Below the pieces are notes generated by a model. That model saw only the letters and a list, made by a program, of their open reading frames with translations, had not been told where the DNA came from and ran no database searches. Source: Epiperipatus broadwayi (lineage: Eukaryota; Onychophora; Udeonychophora; Euonychophora; Peripatidae). Taken from it: a stretch of DNA of 64,000 nt. The position numbers and the translations under genes were made by a program. How positions within the stretch are numbered: the stretch's first letter is position 1; each line of letters starts with the position of its first letter. Positions 36,566-48,150 of this stretch are shown piece after piece. The DNA lies in NCBI GenBank assembly GCA_028023455.1, contig JAQFVV010012422.1, positions 7,555,210 to 7,619,209 of the forward strand, in the 5' to 3' direction.

Positions 36566-37720
36566 AAAACATTTAACAATTCAAGTAGATGATAGAAATA
36601 GCTTAACATTTAACTATATGTAAAATAACATCCATACCATCCTATAGGCAGACGTCATTAAAGTAATTTTAAGATTATGCTTAGGTTTGCTTAGTTAGTA
36701 ATGTGTTTATTAAGATTGCTTTTTTATATATACAAATTGAATATATATTCACTTCTAATGGCAGTTTTCATTCTCTATTAAATAAAAAAAAATAAAATTT
36801 GTTCTTTTTCTCAATAAATGATAGATACTAGAAAATAATATCAGCAGAAACCCATTAAAAATTGTAGATAAAGAAAAAACAATTTAATAATATTTCCTGC
36901 AATATATATAAAGTATAACTATAATTAAAAACATTCTACAGTTATTAGTTTCAATATATATATATATATATCGTTTATGTAAACAAATCTTACACTTGTT
37001 CGGTGGTTTTGGTAAGCGCCATCTTTTGAACATATATATATATATATAGCGCCATCTTTTGAACATATATGATTTGAACATAAATAACAAGTGATAGCAG
37101 GTTACGTGATTAACTTGTTTTTGTTTTTCATATATATATAAAATGATAGATTATTACAGTGACAAAAAATGTGTAATACTCTGACTGATTAAATTCTGAG
37201 TATTGGCTATATATAATGTGCAATGTTCTCTAGCCATTATAAATTCCATCAACAAAAAATGACACTTACTTGTAAGTTTAAGTTATTATATAGATGGTTG
37301 ATTAGAATAATAACAAGCAGAGGAGTGAATTTTACTTCAGTTGAGTTGATAATAGCAACTTTTATTTGAGTAGACTTTATATTCACAGAGAAGAGCCATT
37401 TCTATTCAATTTAAAACTCTGCAAACAAATTATCAAACATAAGCCCTCATTGAAACTGCATTCAGCTTTGTCTAAGTTGCTAAAAGAAAAAAAAAACATT
37501 TTATGTCACAGATGTAAAAACATTTTTCAATCAAATTACAAATATGTATTAATATAATATTATAATGCCAAAAATATCTAGTATTTGGAATGATTAAACT
37601 CTATGCACTAAATATATATAATTGCAATGTCCTATAACCACTAATAAGTTCCTTCAATAATTGTTAATGATATATATATATAATATTACATTTAATATTT
37701 TTACGGTTATATGATGTAGA
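36566..37720. repeat. AT-rich flank of PLE copy 4 with direct repeats
   Basis: 37181-37262 and 37590-37672 are related direct repeats (GATTAAA-CTCTG..., GCAATGTTCTCTAGCCA). 37443-37556 (CTCATTGAAACTGCATTCAG, AGTTGCTAAAAG, TTTATGTCACAGATGTAAAA) recurs at 39410-39512 beyond the PLE. 36990-37080 contains two GCGCCATCTTTTGAACATAT words separated by a TA run. Confidence 0.55.
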
Positions 37721-38688
37721 TAATACAATATTTTTGGGTATGAACCATGTATTATTTTGCATTACAATCTGATATTTTGACAGACTAGCAACCATCATTA
37801 TCAAGAGTAAATTTTAAAAGAACAATCATTAGATCTCAAAGAATAACATGACTCAGTGCGAGATGAGAAGTGAGATTCAACTTGAAGTAGTTCAGCATTC
37901 ATAATATGAGGCTTATCAAATTGGTTTATTTCTCTCAGTTTTTTTACCTATTAATTTCAAGTTAATATTAGATAAAATGAGAGGTTTCCACATAACTGGA
38001 ATATGTTGTGCTTTATCAGCCATATTTAAATCAGTAAGTCTCTTTAATATTTCAATTGACTCTCTCGTGGTTCTTAAATCATATCTTTCCAAATTAACAA
38101 GTGTGTATTGTCAAAATCAGGTTTGTGACCAATTTTTAAAAAATGGGAAGTAAAAACTGATGTGCTAATTTTTTGATTAAAAACATTTCTATGTTCCTTA
38201 ATTCTGACATTTATTCATCTATTAGAATGACCCAGATAGCTTCTTGAGCACTGCAAACATGGAATTTCATAAACTCCTTGGTGTTCCAAAAATATTCTGT
38301 CTTTAGGTTTATATAAAAAATCACCAATTTTTTTGCCAGTAGAAAAAGTAGTCTTTATATTAAAACAAGATAGTCTTCTACTGATTTTATCAGTAACTCC
38401 TTTAATGTAAGGTAAAATTACTCTATTAAAAGAGGAATTGTCAATTCTATCCTCTTATTTCTTTTTAGTATTAATGTTATGTAAAGCCTTACATATGATG
38501 TTTTTATTATAATTATTAGAAAGTAGAATATTTTTTGTAAGTTCTATTTCTTGAGTAAGATGTTCTTTATCTGATAAATTATAAGCTCTTTCAAAAGTTA
38601 ACCTTGATAATGGCGGTTGCTAGTCCATCAAAATATCAGATTGTAATGCAAAATAATACACCGTTCGTACCCAAAAACATTGTATTAT
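37721..38688 (-). pseudogene. Penelope-like element copy 4, 3' half with about 80-bp inverted ends
   Basis: On the - strand: KIGDFLYKPKDRI and GVYEIPCLQCSRSYLGHSNR (38340-38220), a well-preserved GIY-YIG motif with the R...EH helix after it (VRIKEHRNVFNQK). Then SHFLKIGHKPDFDN and LLIWKDMI. The RT is absent. The ends are inverted repeats: 37721-37803 (TTGGGTATGAACCATGTATT, then TTGCATTACAATCTGATATT) and its complement at 38607-38688. The element lies in ZP intron B-C. Confidence 0.8.
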
Positions 38689-39599
38689 ATATATATATAC
38701 ATGAATTTCAAATTGAAGTAATAACATTATACCTTCAAAAGCTATGTATAAACAGCATTCATAAGTCAATAATTACAGTGAATAGAATGGAGTAAAATGA
38801 ACAATCTATTCCTTGAGTTTTCAATGTTTTTAAGGATTCATTTATTAAGGTTCTTGGAAATAGAGAGTAAAATTTGTTTATTAGCCTGATTCAAATATGA
38901 TATAAAACATTCTAAATTCATAATTGAATATTTAGAGGATAAAAACAGCATCTTACTTTTAAAAATCTAATAATATTAATGAAATGTCAGCTTGCAAATA
39001 TAAATATTTAATAAGCTGCATTTATTGATGTATGAATATTGTTTGTATATGTTTTCTGGTGATGTTGTTATTTCCATTTGAATTTCATCTACATTAAGCT
39101 ACACACATTTAATACTTGCTTTCACAAACTGACATATCATTCATATTATGAGATTGTTAAAAATAAGACATTGTCTTCATCCTTTAAATATTCAATTATA
39201 TTTTCAGAATCAATTCCTTATGCTATATTTAAATCAGGGAAATATATCAATTTCACTTTTTATTTCCAATAAGATAGTTAATGAATGTCTAAAAACATTG
39301 AAGGCTTCAAAAATAGGTGATCCATTGGTTTATTCTACTCTTTGCATTTATCGATGTATAAGTTTTTTTATATGGCTTCCAAATGTGTCATTCATTTTAT
39401 TCTCGTGGACCTCATTGAAAGTGCACTCAGTCATATCGAAGTTGCAAAAAGAAAAAACCCATTTCATGTCACAGACATGAAAAACATTTTGCAATCAAGT
39501 TATAAGTATATATAAATTCAATAAATGCTTGACAGAATAAAATATTTTTATCAAACTTTCAAAAGTCATTCAGTGGGCTTATAATACTTTCACACTATA
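38689..39599. other. no gene seen; flank of PLE copy 4
   Basis: AT-rich with no domain. 39410-39512 repeats 37443-37556 in direct orientation. The overlapping 64- and 110-codon frames at 39078-39480 are low complexity. Confidence 0.4.
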
Positions 39600-42205
39600 T
39601 TCATGATTTGTATTACATATATATTGTAACTGGTTGGGTTACATGGCACACAGCAACATAGTTGTGTATTTTGCACACACACACACACATATATATATAT
39701 ATAAAGTAAAGGAAAAATAGAAATAAACACAGATAAAAAAAATTGTAAACATTTTCCTACCTTCCTGGAATAATAATCCTATAAAAGGTTAAATAATTCT
39801 GAATTTAAAATGAAATTTCATTATGAAATAAACATTTAAAAAGGTCTGAATAAATATTAATATTGTATTATTATTCTGATTTTGAAATTTAAAAACAAGC
39901 ATGTTTTATTTTTGAATCCTTTTAATTAAAACTTATATAAAATATCTATTTTTTAATTAATGCTTGTATGCATTTCAACTATATAATTAAAAATCTTTGT
40001 AGATTATAAAATTCCAAAGGATTAAAATTAAATCAACTTTTTCCAGTCACAATTTTGGTAAAATTTCAAAGTAGCTCCTGAAAATAGCTTGTAATTAAAA
40101 GTGATTTGCAAAGATGAAAATTGATTTTAATCAAGATAAGGATTAGACAAAAAAATGTTTTCCATTAATGTGTTTTTATTACCTCAGATGACTTATAAAA
40201 GTGCTGATTAAAATACCAGTTTAGTTTGGTCTTAATATTTTTGAAAAGCAGTGTGGAGTTTAGTTTGCTGTAGTTGGCAGTAGTTGGTTTTAGGTGGCCA
40301 GAGAGATGGCTGGCTGAATTATGCAGAAAACTGCATGAAGAATGCAAGGAAGCAGCTGCTCTACAGTTCAATGATGGAATTTGAATTCACATGGAAGAAA
40401 GTGATCCACTTCTTTGTGTTGAAATTCATAGCTACAGATGTGTGCTAAGAAGATAGCTGCTTGTTGAAATCTATCAAATACAAAACAGTTTGATGGCTTG
40501 AAGCTCATTAAATCCTAGACAATAGGGAACTGATTGAATGCCAACATTTCTGATTATGCCGTTCCTGGTGCTGACAATTATTTGAACTAGTCACCATCAA
40601 GAGAAACTATCCATTGCTGAAGAAGTAATTATATGTATACTGAGATATCTAATGGCAGAGAAGCACAGATAAATGTATATATAGCTGGTTAGTTTAAAAT
40701 CCTTAAAATTACTTTTGAATTTATAACTTAAAGTAAAACAAATGAATAATTTGTTTGAGTCATACATCTAAAAGAAAGGAGCAATCCACAAATGATTTTA
40801 TATATATTATCAAAGAAATTGTTTTTAGTAATTCCTTTTAAAAAATGACATTTAAAACATATAACTTAAAATGCAAATAATTTTTGTTTGAATTAAAAGA
40901 AGCTTGCAAAAGTATTATTTTTAAAACATTTATCTAATTAATCAATCAACAACCTGTCAAACAAAAATTGACTTTATACTTTTAAAAGAAAAAAAAGTTG
41001 ATAGTATTTACTTTTTTTAAGAAACTAAAATTTATATATTTTCAATGAAGAATAATTGTGAAAATAAATTTTAATAATCGTATTGTATCAAATTAAAATA
41101 GGTAAACATCAGTATGCATATATACATGCACACACATATATGTAAACATTTAATCATTTATTGTATTATATATAATGATTCAAATATGTCTAGAAATTAT
41201 ACTGCACATGCCTGTGTATATATCAATGAGTGTCAGATAGAAATGTAAAATTTAATCTTTTTTGTCATTATTGAATGTCATCTAATATATATTCATGTAC
41301 TAGTAAAACATTCAGCTGTGCACATATATGTGTGTGTTATATATAAACCACTATATAGTAATTTGTATATTAATCATATAAACCACCATGTAATAATTTT
41401 ATTTATAGTATGTTAATCCAAATCAGAAGTCATATGTGTATAGCCATGTTCTAGAGATTTTAATTTCATTTAATTTTTTTATTGTTGTTAATAAACTTGA
41501 ACTCAATTGTTAAAATTATTCCAGTGACTTAATTCTAGAATATTGTATGTTCACATCATCTCTTGATTACTGTAACAGTTATAGATCTCATGTTCACTGG
41601 GCTAGATTAAGCATAATAGCTGATTATATGAATGGGGTTTATATTTAGAGTATGGGCATCCAGATGATGATGATGATTCCTGGATTAGCACAGAAAGGAT
41701 ATTCTTCAAGGTCTGTGCACTACATTTTATTTAGTTTGGTCTCTATTAGAAATTAAGTTTATAGTTAGCCAGTACATTAAAGGTACTAAGGGCCCAGAGC
41801 ATTGATGATGATCAGCATGTTTTAATATCACAGCATTATTGTTTTTATTATCATGTATTCTGATGGATAAGCACTTAGTTGTTGGATCAAAATTAATGTT
41901 TAAATAATTGCTCCAAACTGGCAAAGGCTAAATAGTTGGCTTAGTCCACAGAAGACCCATTTCCAAACCAGTCACCAGATTTACTGTTGATTTATATTTT
42001 GTACTGTTCAAATCCAGTCACCAGATTGACTGTTCATTTATTTTATTATTTATCACTCATAGTAATGAGTATTACTTATAGTGATTTTTACTTTTATATT
42101 GATAATGCTCGTTGATGTATTCTTATACTTATAGTTGCTCTGAGCAGAACCGTGCTGATCTCTGAGGTTTTATGATTTTATGCTCTTGAATATAACCTTG
42201 ATTAT
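39600..42205 (+). repeat. long repeat X, + copy
   Basis: About 2.6 kb that matches 49540-53715 in reverse complement. Anchors: GTAACTGGTTGGGTTACATG and GCAACATAGTTG (39629-39660); CA/TA run; AAAGGTTAAATAATTCTGAA; ATTACCTCAGATGACTTATA (40179); AAGGAAGCAGCTGCTCTACA; GGGCATCCAGATGATGATGA (41655); AGCCAGTACATTAAAGGTAC (41766); AACCAGTCACCAGATTTACT (41968). No coding capacity is evident. The copies differ by roughly 20-25% by eye. Confidence 0.75.
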
Positions 42206-42339
42206 TTATATTTTGGTGATAGTAAGCCTTTCTTTACTATTTTCTTATTTTAATATCTATTTTAAATATTATACTTTTTATTAAATTTCAATTATTTTGA
42301 TGATTTGCCACCACTGCACTGATATTAATTAGTGACATG

Positions 42340-42920
42340 ATATGATATAAAATGGATTTGCTTTAAAAGAAATCATAATATCTATGCATAAATATGCCCT
42401 GAATTTTTCTCAGTCAAGACAAACATACTTTCCTTATAAAATCATTATATACTACAATAATCTCATCTACTTTTTACTCCTTATTATCAAATCATTTTTC
42501 CAACCCAATTCATTTTTTTCTTTATTTATCTCATTTTAATAAAACTTGTTTCATTAATACTATTATTCTATCATCATATTCCTCATTTTTGTTATATCTA
42601 AATAAAATCATAAAATCTCTATTTCTTTTCTTTTAAATTTTTCCCATTATTTATACAATTTATCCTTTTTCTTTTGCAAGATCTACACTTCAAAAATAAA
42701 TGTTTGATATTGTTTCTTCCATCTCCACATGAGCATCCTTATTCCATTTTTTGTCTTTTCCTGCTAACTAAAGCTTTTGTTCTCATAATAAATAACAATG
42801 TATTTCCTTTATTGCTTTATAAACCTTTTCCTAATTTTTATAAATTTCCAAACTGTTTTTATTATGTGTATTTATTTTTCATAAAAATAAATGTGAAATG
42901 TATTTAGTGAACACTCTTAA
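42340..42920 (-). pseudogene. LINE 3' fragment with zinc knuckle (copy a)
   Basis: On the - strand it contains CSCGDGRNNIKHLFLKCRSC, the zf-RVT type knuckle found after LINE RTs. The rest is A-rich on that strand, with broken frames. 42340-42610 aligns in direct orientation with 46330-46600 (start ATGATATGATATAAAATGG in both). It lies in ZP intron B-C. Confidence 0.6.
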
Positions 42921-42990
42921 TGCATCTTGAATAGTGCTGCCTATTTTATAAATTATAAATAATATTTTTATAAAGCACAGACGGTATTGA

Positions 42991-43479
42991 AAATTAAATT
43001 GAGAGAGTGCAAACTTCTCAAGCGCTTGTGACTATTAGTAACCAATCAGATCTTAAGCACTGGGACAGAGAATTTAACAAGAAAAGAGTGGTTCCCACTC
43101 TCTTCTTTACTTGTCTTTCTATATATCCAAGACAGTCCAAAGTACTTATATCTGAGAGCGTGAATCTTAAATATCATCACACTTAATTGACTGAGTTCAA
43201 ATTATAAACATACAGCATGAAAAACTACTGCGTAGTAGATCGAAAGATTTCACGCTGTATGTTTATAATTTGAACTCAGTCAATTAAGTGTGATGATATT
43301 TAAGATTCACGCTCTCAGATATAAGTACTTTGGACTGGCTTGGACATATAGAAAGACAAGTAAAGAAGAGAGTGGGAACCACTCATTTCTTGTTAAATTC
43401 TCTGTCCCAGTGCTTAAGATCTGATTGGTTACTAATAGTCACAAGCGCTTGAGAAGTTTGCACTCTCTCAATTTAATTT
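42991..43479. repeat. long near-perfect hairpin, about 230-bp arms
   Basis: Left arm AAATTAAATTGAGAGAGTGC to CAAATTATAAACATACAGC; right arm is its inverse complement from GCTGTATGTTTATAATTTG to CACTCTCTCAATTTAATTT. I count only a handful of differences (for example AAGACAGTCC versus AAGCCAGTCC), about 97% identity. The centre is only about 30 nt (AACTACTGCGTAGTAGATCG). Outer tips end in AAATTAAATT/AATTTAATTT. It has no coding potential and lies in ZP intron B-C. Confidence 0.95.
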
Positions 43480-44017
43480 ATAAATTATAGTAAATTAAAC
43501 AGACATCCGCATAAGTTTTATTTGAACCCTATTTCCTTACACATCTCAATTTTAAACTGTGTTTTAAACCAGTTGTGTAATATTAAATAGTTCGTGATGG
43601 AGATGATTATATTCTTATTTCAAATCTTACATAAATTACCAATTATTATAATTTCTGAATTATGCATAGATTATTAGCTAATGCACTGAGAGTAATTATA
43701 ATAAATATGAAGTGTATTTAGTGTTGCCTAATGCATATGTAAATATTTTTAAATATTTAGTACATTTTGAATAATACTAACTGATTCAATACAAATTGTG
43801 ATTGTGTATAAAATATTTTCACATTTCAATAATGATATATACTTCATGATACTATTTATAACTGAATTTTTGATTGCTATGATATCAAGGTGAATAAGAG
43901 TTTAGAACTTTAGAATACCTGATAAGAGCAGGTCTTAACTGAAACATATCATATGAGAGATTTAATCAGTTTATTTTACATAATGTAGAGATCAACATCC
44001 TTTAAAATATTAATGGA

Positions 44018-44214
44018 TCATACCATTTCCAACCTTCTTATACACTTATCAATACTATTTTTACATTAAAACTTTACTCTTACAGTTTTGACTGTCCTGC
44101 AGTCATCATCAGAGATTTGATGATGACTGCAGGACAGTTGAAACTGTAAGAATAAAGTTTCAGTGTAAAAAATAGTATTGGTAAGTGTATAAGAAGATTG
44201 GAAGTGGTATGATA
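44018..44214. repeat. hairpin, about 95-bp arms
   Basis: ATCATACCATTTCCAACCTT... to TGTCCTGCAGTCATCATCA, loop GAGATT, then the inverse TGATGATGACTGCAGGACAG... to GGAAGTGGTATGAT. Arm identity is about 92%. Confidence 0.9.
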
Positions 44215-44355
44215 TGTAAATATAGAAATCAATACATTAGGAAAGGAGGAAGAAAAAGAAAATTGTTTTACTTCCATAAAATATTAATGTATATATATAT
44301 ATAATTAATAAAACAAGTCATAAATTTCATAACTTGCTTTTAAGCTCACATTTAA

Positions 44356-44517
44356 ATGATCACTAGATGGAGCTTACCAATAGCTCTAAACAAGCTTTAT
44401 TTTTTTATTTATTTAGGAGGTAGGGACTTAACGATATAGATTTTTAATTCTTTCTCTTTTGACACTTATAAAAATAAAGCTTGTTTAGAGCTATTGGTAA
44501 GCTCCATCTAGTGATCA
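44356..44517. repeat. inverted repeat, 50-bp arms
   Basis: TGATCACTAGATGGAGCTTA to ACAAGCTTTATTTTT is inverted after a 60-nt spacer (GGAGGTAGGGACTTAACG, and so on). Arms are essentially identical. TA runs flank both sides (44291 and 44519), suggesting insertion at TA repeats. Confidence 0.9.
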
Positions 44518-44604
44518 CATATATATATATATAATGATTTTATTATGATATAAATAATTTTATGATTATCAAATATTTTAATAAGTAATCATAACTTTTA
44601 AATA

Positions 44605-44720
44605 TCTGTAATTGCAAAGCAGAAATAACTACCTCTCACTGAGTTATGTATCTTTTCATTGGTTTTTGACATTATGTATCTCAGTGGGAGATAGTTATTT
44701 CCACTTTGCAATTATAGATG
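44605..44720. repeat. inverted repeat, about 45-bp arms
   Basis: TCTGTAATTGCAAAGCAGAA and TCTCACTGAG-TATGTAT are inverted as ATACAT-type, CTCAGTGGGAGATAGTTATT and CTTTGCAATTATAGA. The spacer is about 20 nt. Confidence 0.85.
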
Positions 44721-45013
44721 AACAAATATGTAATGTTAAAAATATAAACCCATTAATAGAATAAATAAAACCTAATATGATGAAATTTTATCTGACTAAA
44801 TTGATTGATACTGGTAGAGAAAAAGTTGGACATTGTTTGGAAGTTCATTTAAATAAATCTTTGTGAATCTTATTTGTGAATTATGTTAGCAATGTAGTCA
44901 GACTTATTTGTTCCATGAATGGAAACATGCATATATAAAAGCACGAAGAAATGATATATATATATAATACAAATAAACTATCCATTAATTAAAAAATATT
45001 GTATAACAATAAC

Positions 45014-45262
45014 AGCAGTTGAAGATAATTTAAGTAATTAACTGAAAGTACTTGACTGCTTATAATAGTTAATTATCAATATATATATATATGTGTGTGT
45101 GCATGTGTAAATATTGATAGTAGAATATTGTTTTTGGATTGAAGATAGTTAAGTAATTAACCGAAAATACTTGACTACATTTAATAGTTAATTACTGTTA
45201 TATTTATTATTTTTGTTGTTGTTATATATGTATGTAAACATTGATAATAAATATTGTTTTTA
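45014..45262 (+). repeat. tandem duplication of the intron 3' end before ZP exon C
   Basis: Two units of about 125 bp (45014-45140 and 45142-45262) share AAGTAATTAACTGAAA, ACTTGACTGC, AATAGTTAATTA, TGTAAATATTGATA and ATATTGTTTTT. The downstream unit ends in the functional TTTTTAG acceptor. In the upstream unit the equivalent position reads TTTTTGG. Confidence 0.8.
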
Positions 45263-45263
45263 G

Positions 45264-45345
45264 ATAATTTTGGAATTTTAATTAAGAATCTAGAAGCAAG
45301 AAGTGGGAATGACAAAGAAATGGTATCACTCTTAGACAGTGATGG
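45264..45345 (+). CDS. ZP-domain protein, exon C (82 nt)
   Basis: Short third recognised exon. Acceptor TTTTTAG; two bases complete an Asn codon; then NFGILIKNLEARSGNDKE and MVSLLDSDG. The LLDSDG-C junction with the next exon is the canonical ZP-C motif, L-(L/I)-D-x-x-G-C-P. Donor G-GTAAGT, phase 2. The family normally has a cysteine in the strand equivalent to FGILIKNLEA (often '..C.V..C.A'); none is seen here, so the disulphide pattern may differ. The exon sits between introns of 9.9 and 11.4 kb and between two halves of a long inverted repeat (39.6-42.2 kb and 49.5-53.7 kb). The 120 bp just upstream are a tandem duplication of the intron's 3' end. Confidence 0.85.
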
Positions 45346-45399
45346 GTAAGTTTAAAACTTAAACAAAGAGTACATGCATGCAGACATATACATTATTTC

Positions 45400-45650
45400 A
45401 AATGTTATATATAGAGCTCACAAATAAGCTTTGCAGAATATCCCCAGACCAGTTTCTGCTATTGGTGTCCTCAGTCAGGTGCTAGGATATTCATTAGATA
45501 AAGTGTTGGGCTTGTCTTAATATTTTTAATCTAATGCTTGAATATCCTAGCACCTCATTGAGGATGCCAGTAGCAGAAACTGGTCTGGGGTTGGGAATAT
45601 TCTGCAAAGCTTGTTAAGAGCTTATTTGTGAGCTCTATATATAACATTTG
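45400..45650. repeat. FB3 hairpin, about 100-bp arms, 55 bp after ZP exon C
   Basis: CAAATGTTATATATAGAGCT, ATAAGCTTTGCAGAATATCC and CAGACCAGTTTCTGCTA on the left are inverted on the right as TAGCAGAAACTGGTCTGG, AATATTCTGCAAAGCTT and GAGCTCTATATATAAC. The centre is about GATAAAGTGTTGGGCTTG. The phrase CCAGACCAGTTTCTG is shared with FB2, so the two families are related. Confidence 0.85.
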
Positions 45651-46329
45651 TAATACAAGCTTATTAAATTAGGTCATATGATCTGACTTGATTTTTTTTT
45701 TGTAACATTATTTCAAGTATTGGTGTATTGTATATAAATATATATGAGTCTGTATATGACTTTAGTTAAGTTTATTAAGCAAATGAAATATTACTATTTT
45801 TGCACATTATTTATAAAATCATCTACCATGTGCTTATGTTTAAGTTTTGCTGTGAACTTTTACTTCATTATTGATTGTACATCAAATACATTTTATAAAT
45901 AATCGGTCACATTTATATTTGCTTTTTGATCATTCCAAATTATAGTTTTAATTGGTCTAACAAATTAATTTCTTGTAAATAAACTTATTTTAAGCATAAA
46001 ACTATTTTTCACTTCACATTTGATTGGAGCTTTAAAATGTAGGTTTTACAGAGGGAGACAGAACAGAATTTTTCAAGAGAAAACACATCTTTGTAAACCT
46101 AAAAGCCAAAAGAGAAAACAAGTAGTATTTAATGAACATTTTTTAAATCTATAATATACGCCAGTATTAAACCTATATAGCTAAGTAGGCAAATTGTCTT
46201 AGATTCAAAACTTTTGTATGTTTAAATTAATCAAGTTATTACTTTGATTAGAAGATAAAAAAGAAAAGTGCTATAGAAGGCTAGAGTCCTAAGACAATAT
46301 TTTATTAGAAGATTAAGCAGCTTGAAACT
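45651..46329. other. intronic AT-rich DNA, nothing else seen
   Basis: 45651-45710 is the FB3 flank shared with 13340-13400. The rest shows no element or frame. Confidence 0.4.
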
Positions 46330-47300
46330 GATATGATATAAAATGGCTTTTTTGGAACATGTGTATACCATCAATCCTGTTAACAAAATTACATATTTTC
46401 TTTCTCTGAAATCATAATCCACCATAGTAAACCTATTTATTTCCATTTCTCACCCTCTACAATACCTATTTTTAATTTTCTATCATCAAATCACTTTCCC
46501 ATCACTAATATTTTTTTTATATACTATTTTAATAAATACTGTTTTCTAGTTCTATTCATTAATCTACTTTACTCATATACATTGTGGCTTTACTAGTATT
46601 TTTAGTTTGCTTTTAATTTCTCTTATTAAAGAAAAAAGTTTGTTGCCATTTATACTTGAATAATCTCATTTTCTGTTTATATAATTTACTGGCTAGTACA
46701 TAGGCCTATCCTCCTCTTTTTAAATTTTATCTAAAAGTTTCTAAATCGTTTGGTCAATGCATGGTGCTTTATTTTCAAATGTTAAAGCAAATATGATTAC
46801 CTCTTTTCAAATTATTTCTATATATCTTATATTTGTTGTTGTTTTTTTATCAATATCATTCGTTTTTTTTTTTTTTTTGCATTTTGTCTCTAGTTTCATT
46901 TCCAATTTCTGTATTATTTCTTTTCCCATTTAGGACAAAAGGTTGCCATTTTTCATCTTTCAGTTTTACCCTCATTTTTAAGTGCTAAGTCTAAGATACC
47001 TTCTCAGTAAATTTAATTTTTATATTTTTATCTAATGTCTGCATACTTTTTTAATAACAGCTTTATATCTTTTATATTATTTTTTAAAAATATTTATTAC
47101 CAATAAAAAAATAAAAATAAAAAGTCACATTATGAAATTTTTTTCATGCCTATTGTATCCCCACTCAATTTCGCAAACTTTTTCTTTCAAAACCTCCTAA
47201 TATTTTACAAACTGAACATCTCTGTTGCTGCTATATTTTATATTTAACTTCCATTAATTGTCTGTTCCCCAATTGATATTTATAAAGGCTTTCTTTGAGA
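46330..47300 (-). pseudogene. LINE 3' fragment (copy b)
   Basis: Direct-orientation relative of 42340-42920 over its first 270 bp. On the - strand it is A-rich, with fragmentary frames and a possible broken knuckle near 47200-47250 (SNRDVQFVKY). No catalytic block is visible. It lies in ZP intron C-D. Confidence 0.45.
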
Positions 47301-47362
47301 AAACATTGAAATATTTTTAGTGCTATGAACCTTTGGCAAAGTTTAAGATAGCATGCATATAT

Positions 47363-47500
47363 AAATATATAAACCATTATACAATTACAAATATCCAGTA
47401 ATGCCCTCTATTTAAAAGTCTATATCTCAGTATTGAGATATAGACTTTTAAATAGAGGGCGTTACTGGATATTTGTAATTGTATAATGGTTTATATATTT
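47363..47500. repeat. near-perfect hairpin, 67-bp arms
   Basis: AAATATATAAACCATTATAC to GTCTATATCTCAG, loop TAT, then the exact inverse to GTATAATGGTTTATATATTT. Only one mismatch is seen (AATGCCCTC versus GAGGGCGTT). It has almost no loop, so it can form a cruciform. Confidence 0.95.
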
Positions 47501-47689
47501 GTATAATTATTCCAGTTAGTGTTAACAGTAACTTTCTTTTCATATATATATAAACACTATAACAGAGAATAAAATATAAAGTTAATTAAAAAAACAAGTG
47601 TACTTTCAACATCACATGTGTTAACATCACGGTTACCGAAAGCAGAACACAAAAAAAACTACTTCTTTATTAAAATGTTTAAATAATCC

Positions 47690-48150
47690 ATTTTTACTTA
47701 CTTGAACTCTATTGGCTCTCTGATTCCTTATATATTCATTTGCACACTAAACCAAGTTTCTTTTGTCATTTCTTTCTTCATAAATCATCTTATCAATATC
47801 TAGATTCAATCCATATTCCTTTTCCTGATTATAAAATACAAATGCATTTGTAAAATTAGTTTGAGCTGTTTGTATATGCTGTGTCATTCTTTTACTCAAA
47901 TTTGCCTTAGTATTCCCTAATATACATATAGATTATAAACAATCCAATTGGCTATACATCACAGCATAGATGGCATTAGATTGATCCATCTTATCTGCTT
48001 TTTTGTATTATGATTAACTTATTCAAATTTGTAAGTCTCCTAAAGCCTACATTGTGTTTATCTACACATAGCTCTCCAATTTGATTTTCAGTACTCTTTA
48101 CATAGAGTTAAAGATATCCAATTTATAAGGTCAATCTATTTATATATATT
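47690..48150 (-). pseudogene. diverged GIY-YIG (Penelope-like) fragment
   Basis: On the - strand: NAIYAVMYSQLDCL, a gap with a stop, then LGNTKANLSKRMTQH, then EYGLNLDIDKMIYEERNDK and ANEYIRNQRANRVQ. The order I-Y-x-I/V, Y/L-G-x-T, L-x-x-R-x-x-Q-H fits a GIY-YIG nuclease of a PLE lineage different from copies 1-4. Moderately sure. Confidence 0.5.

Noticed and set aside
40165-40371. Frame at 40165-40371 (-) and its counterpart at 51835-52065 (+) as a conserved small protein
   Set aside because: They lie in inverted copies of repeat X, but the two translations do not preserve a common protein, so sequence similarity is at DNA level only.
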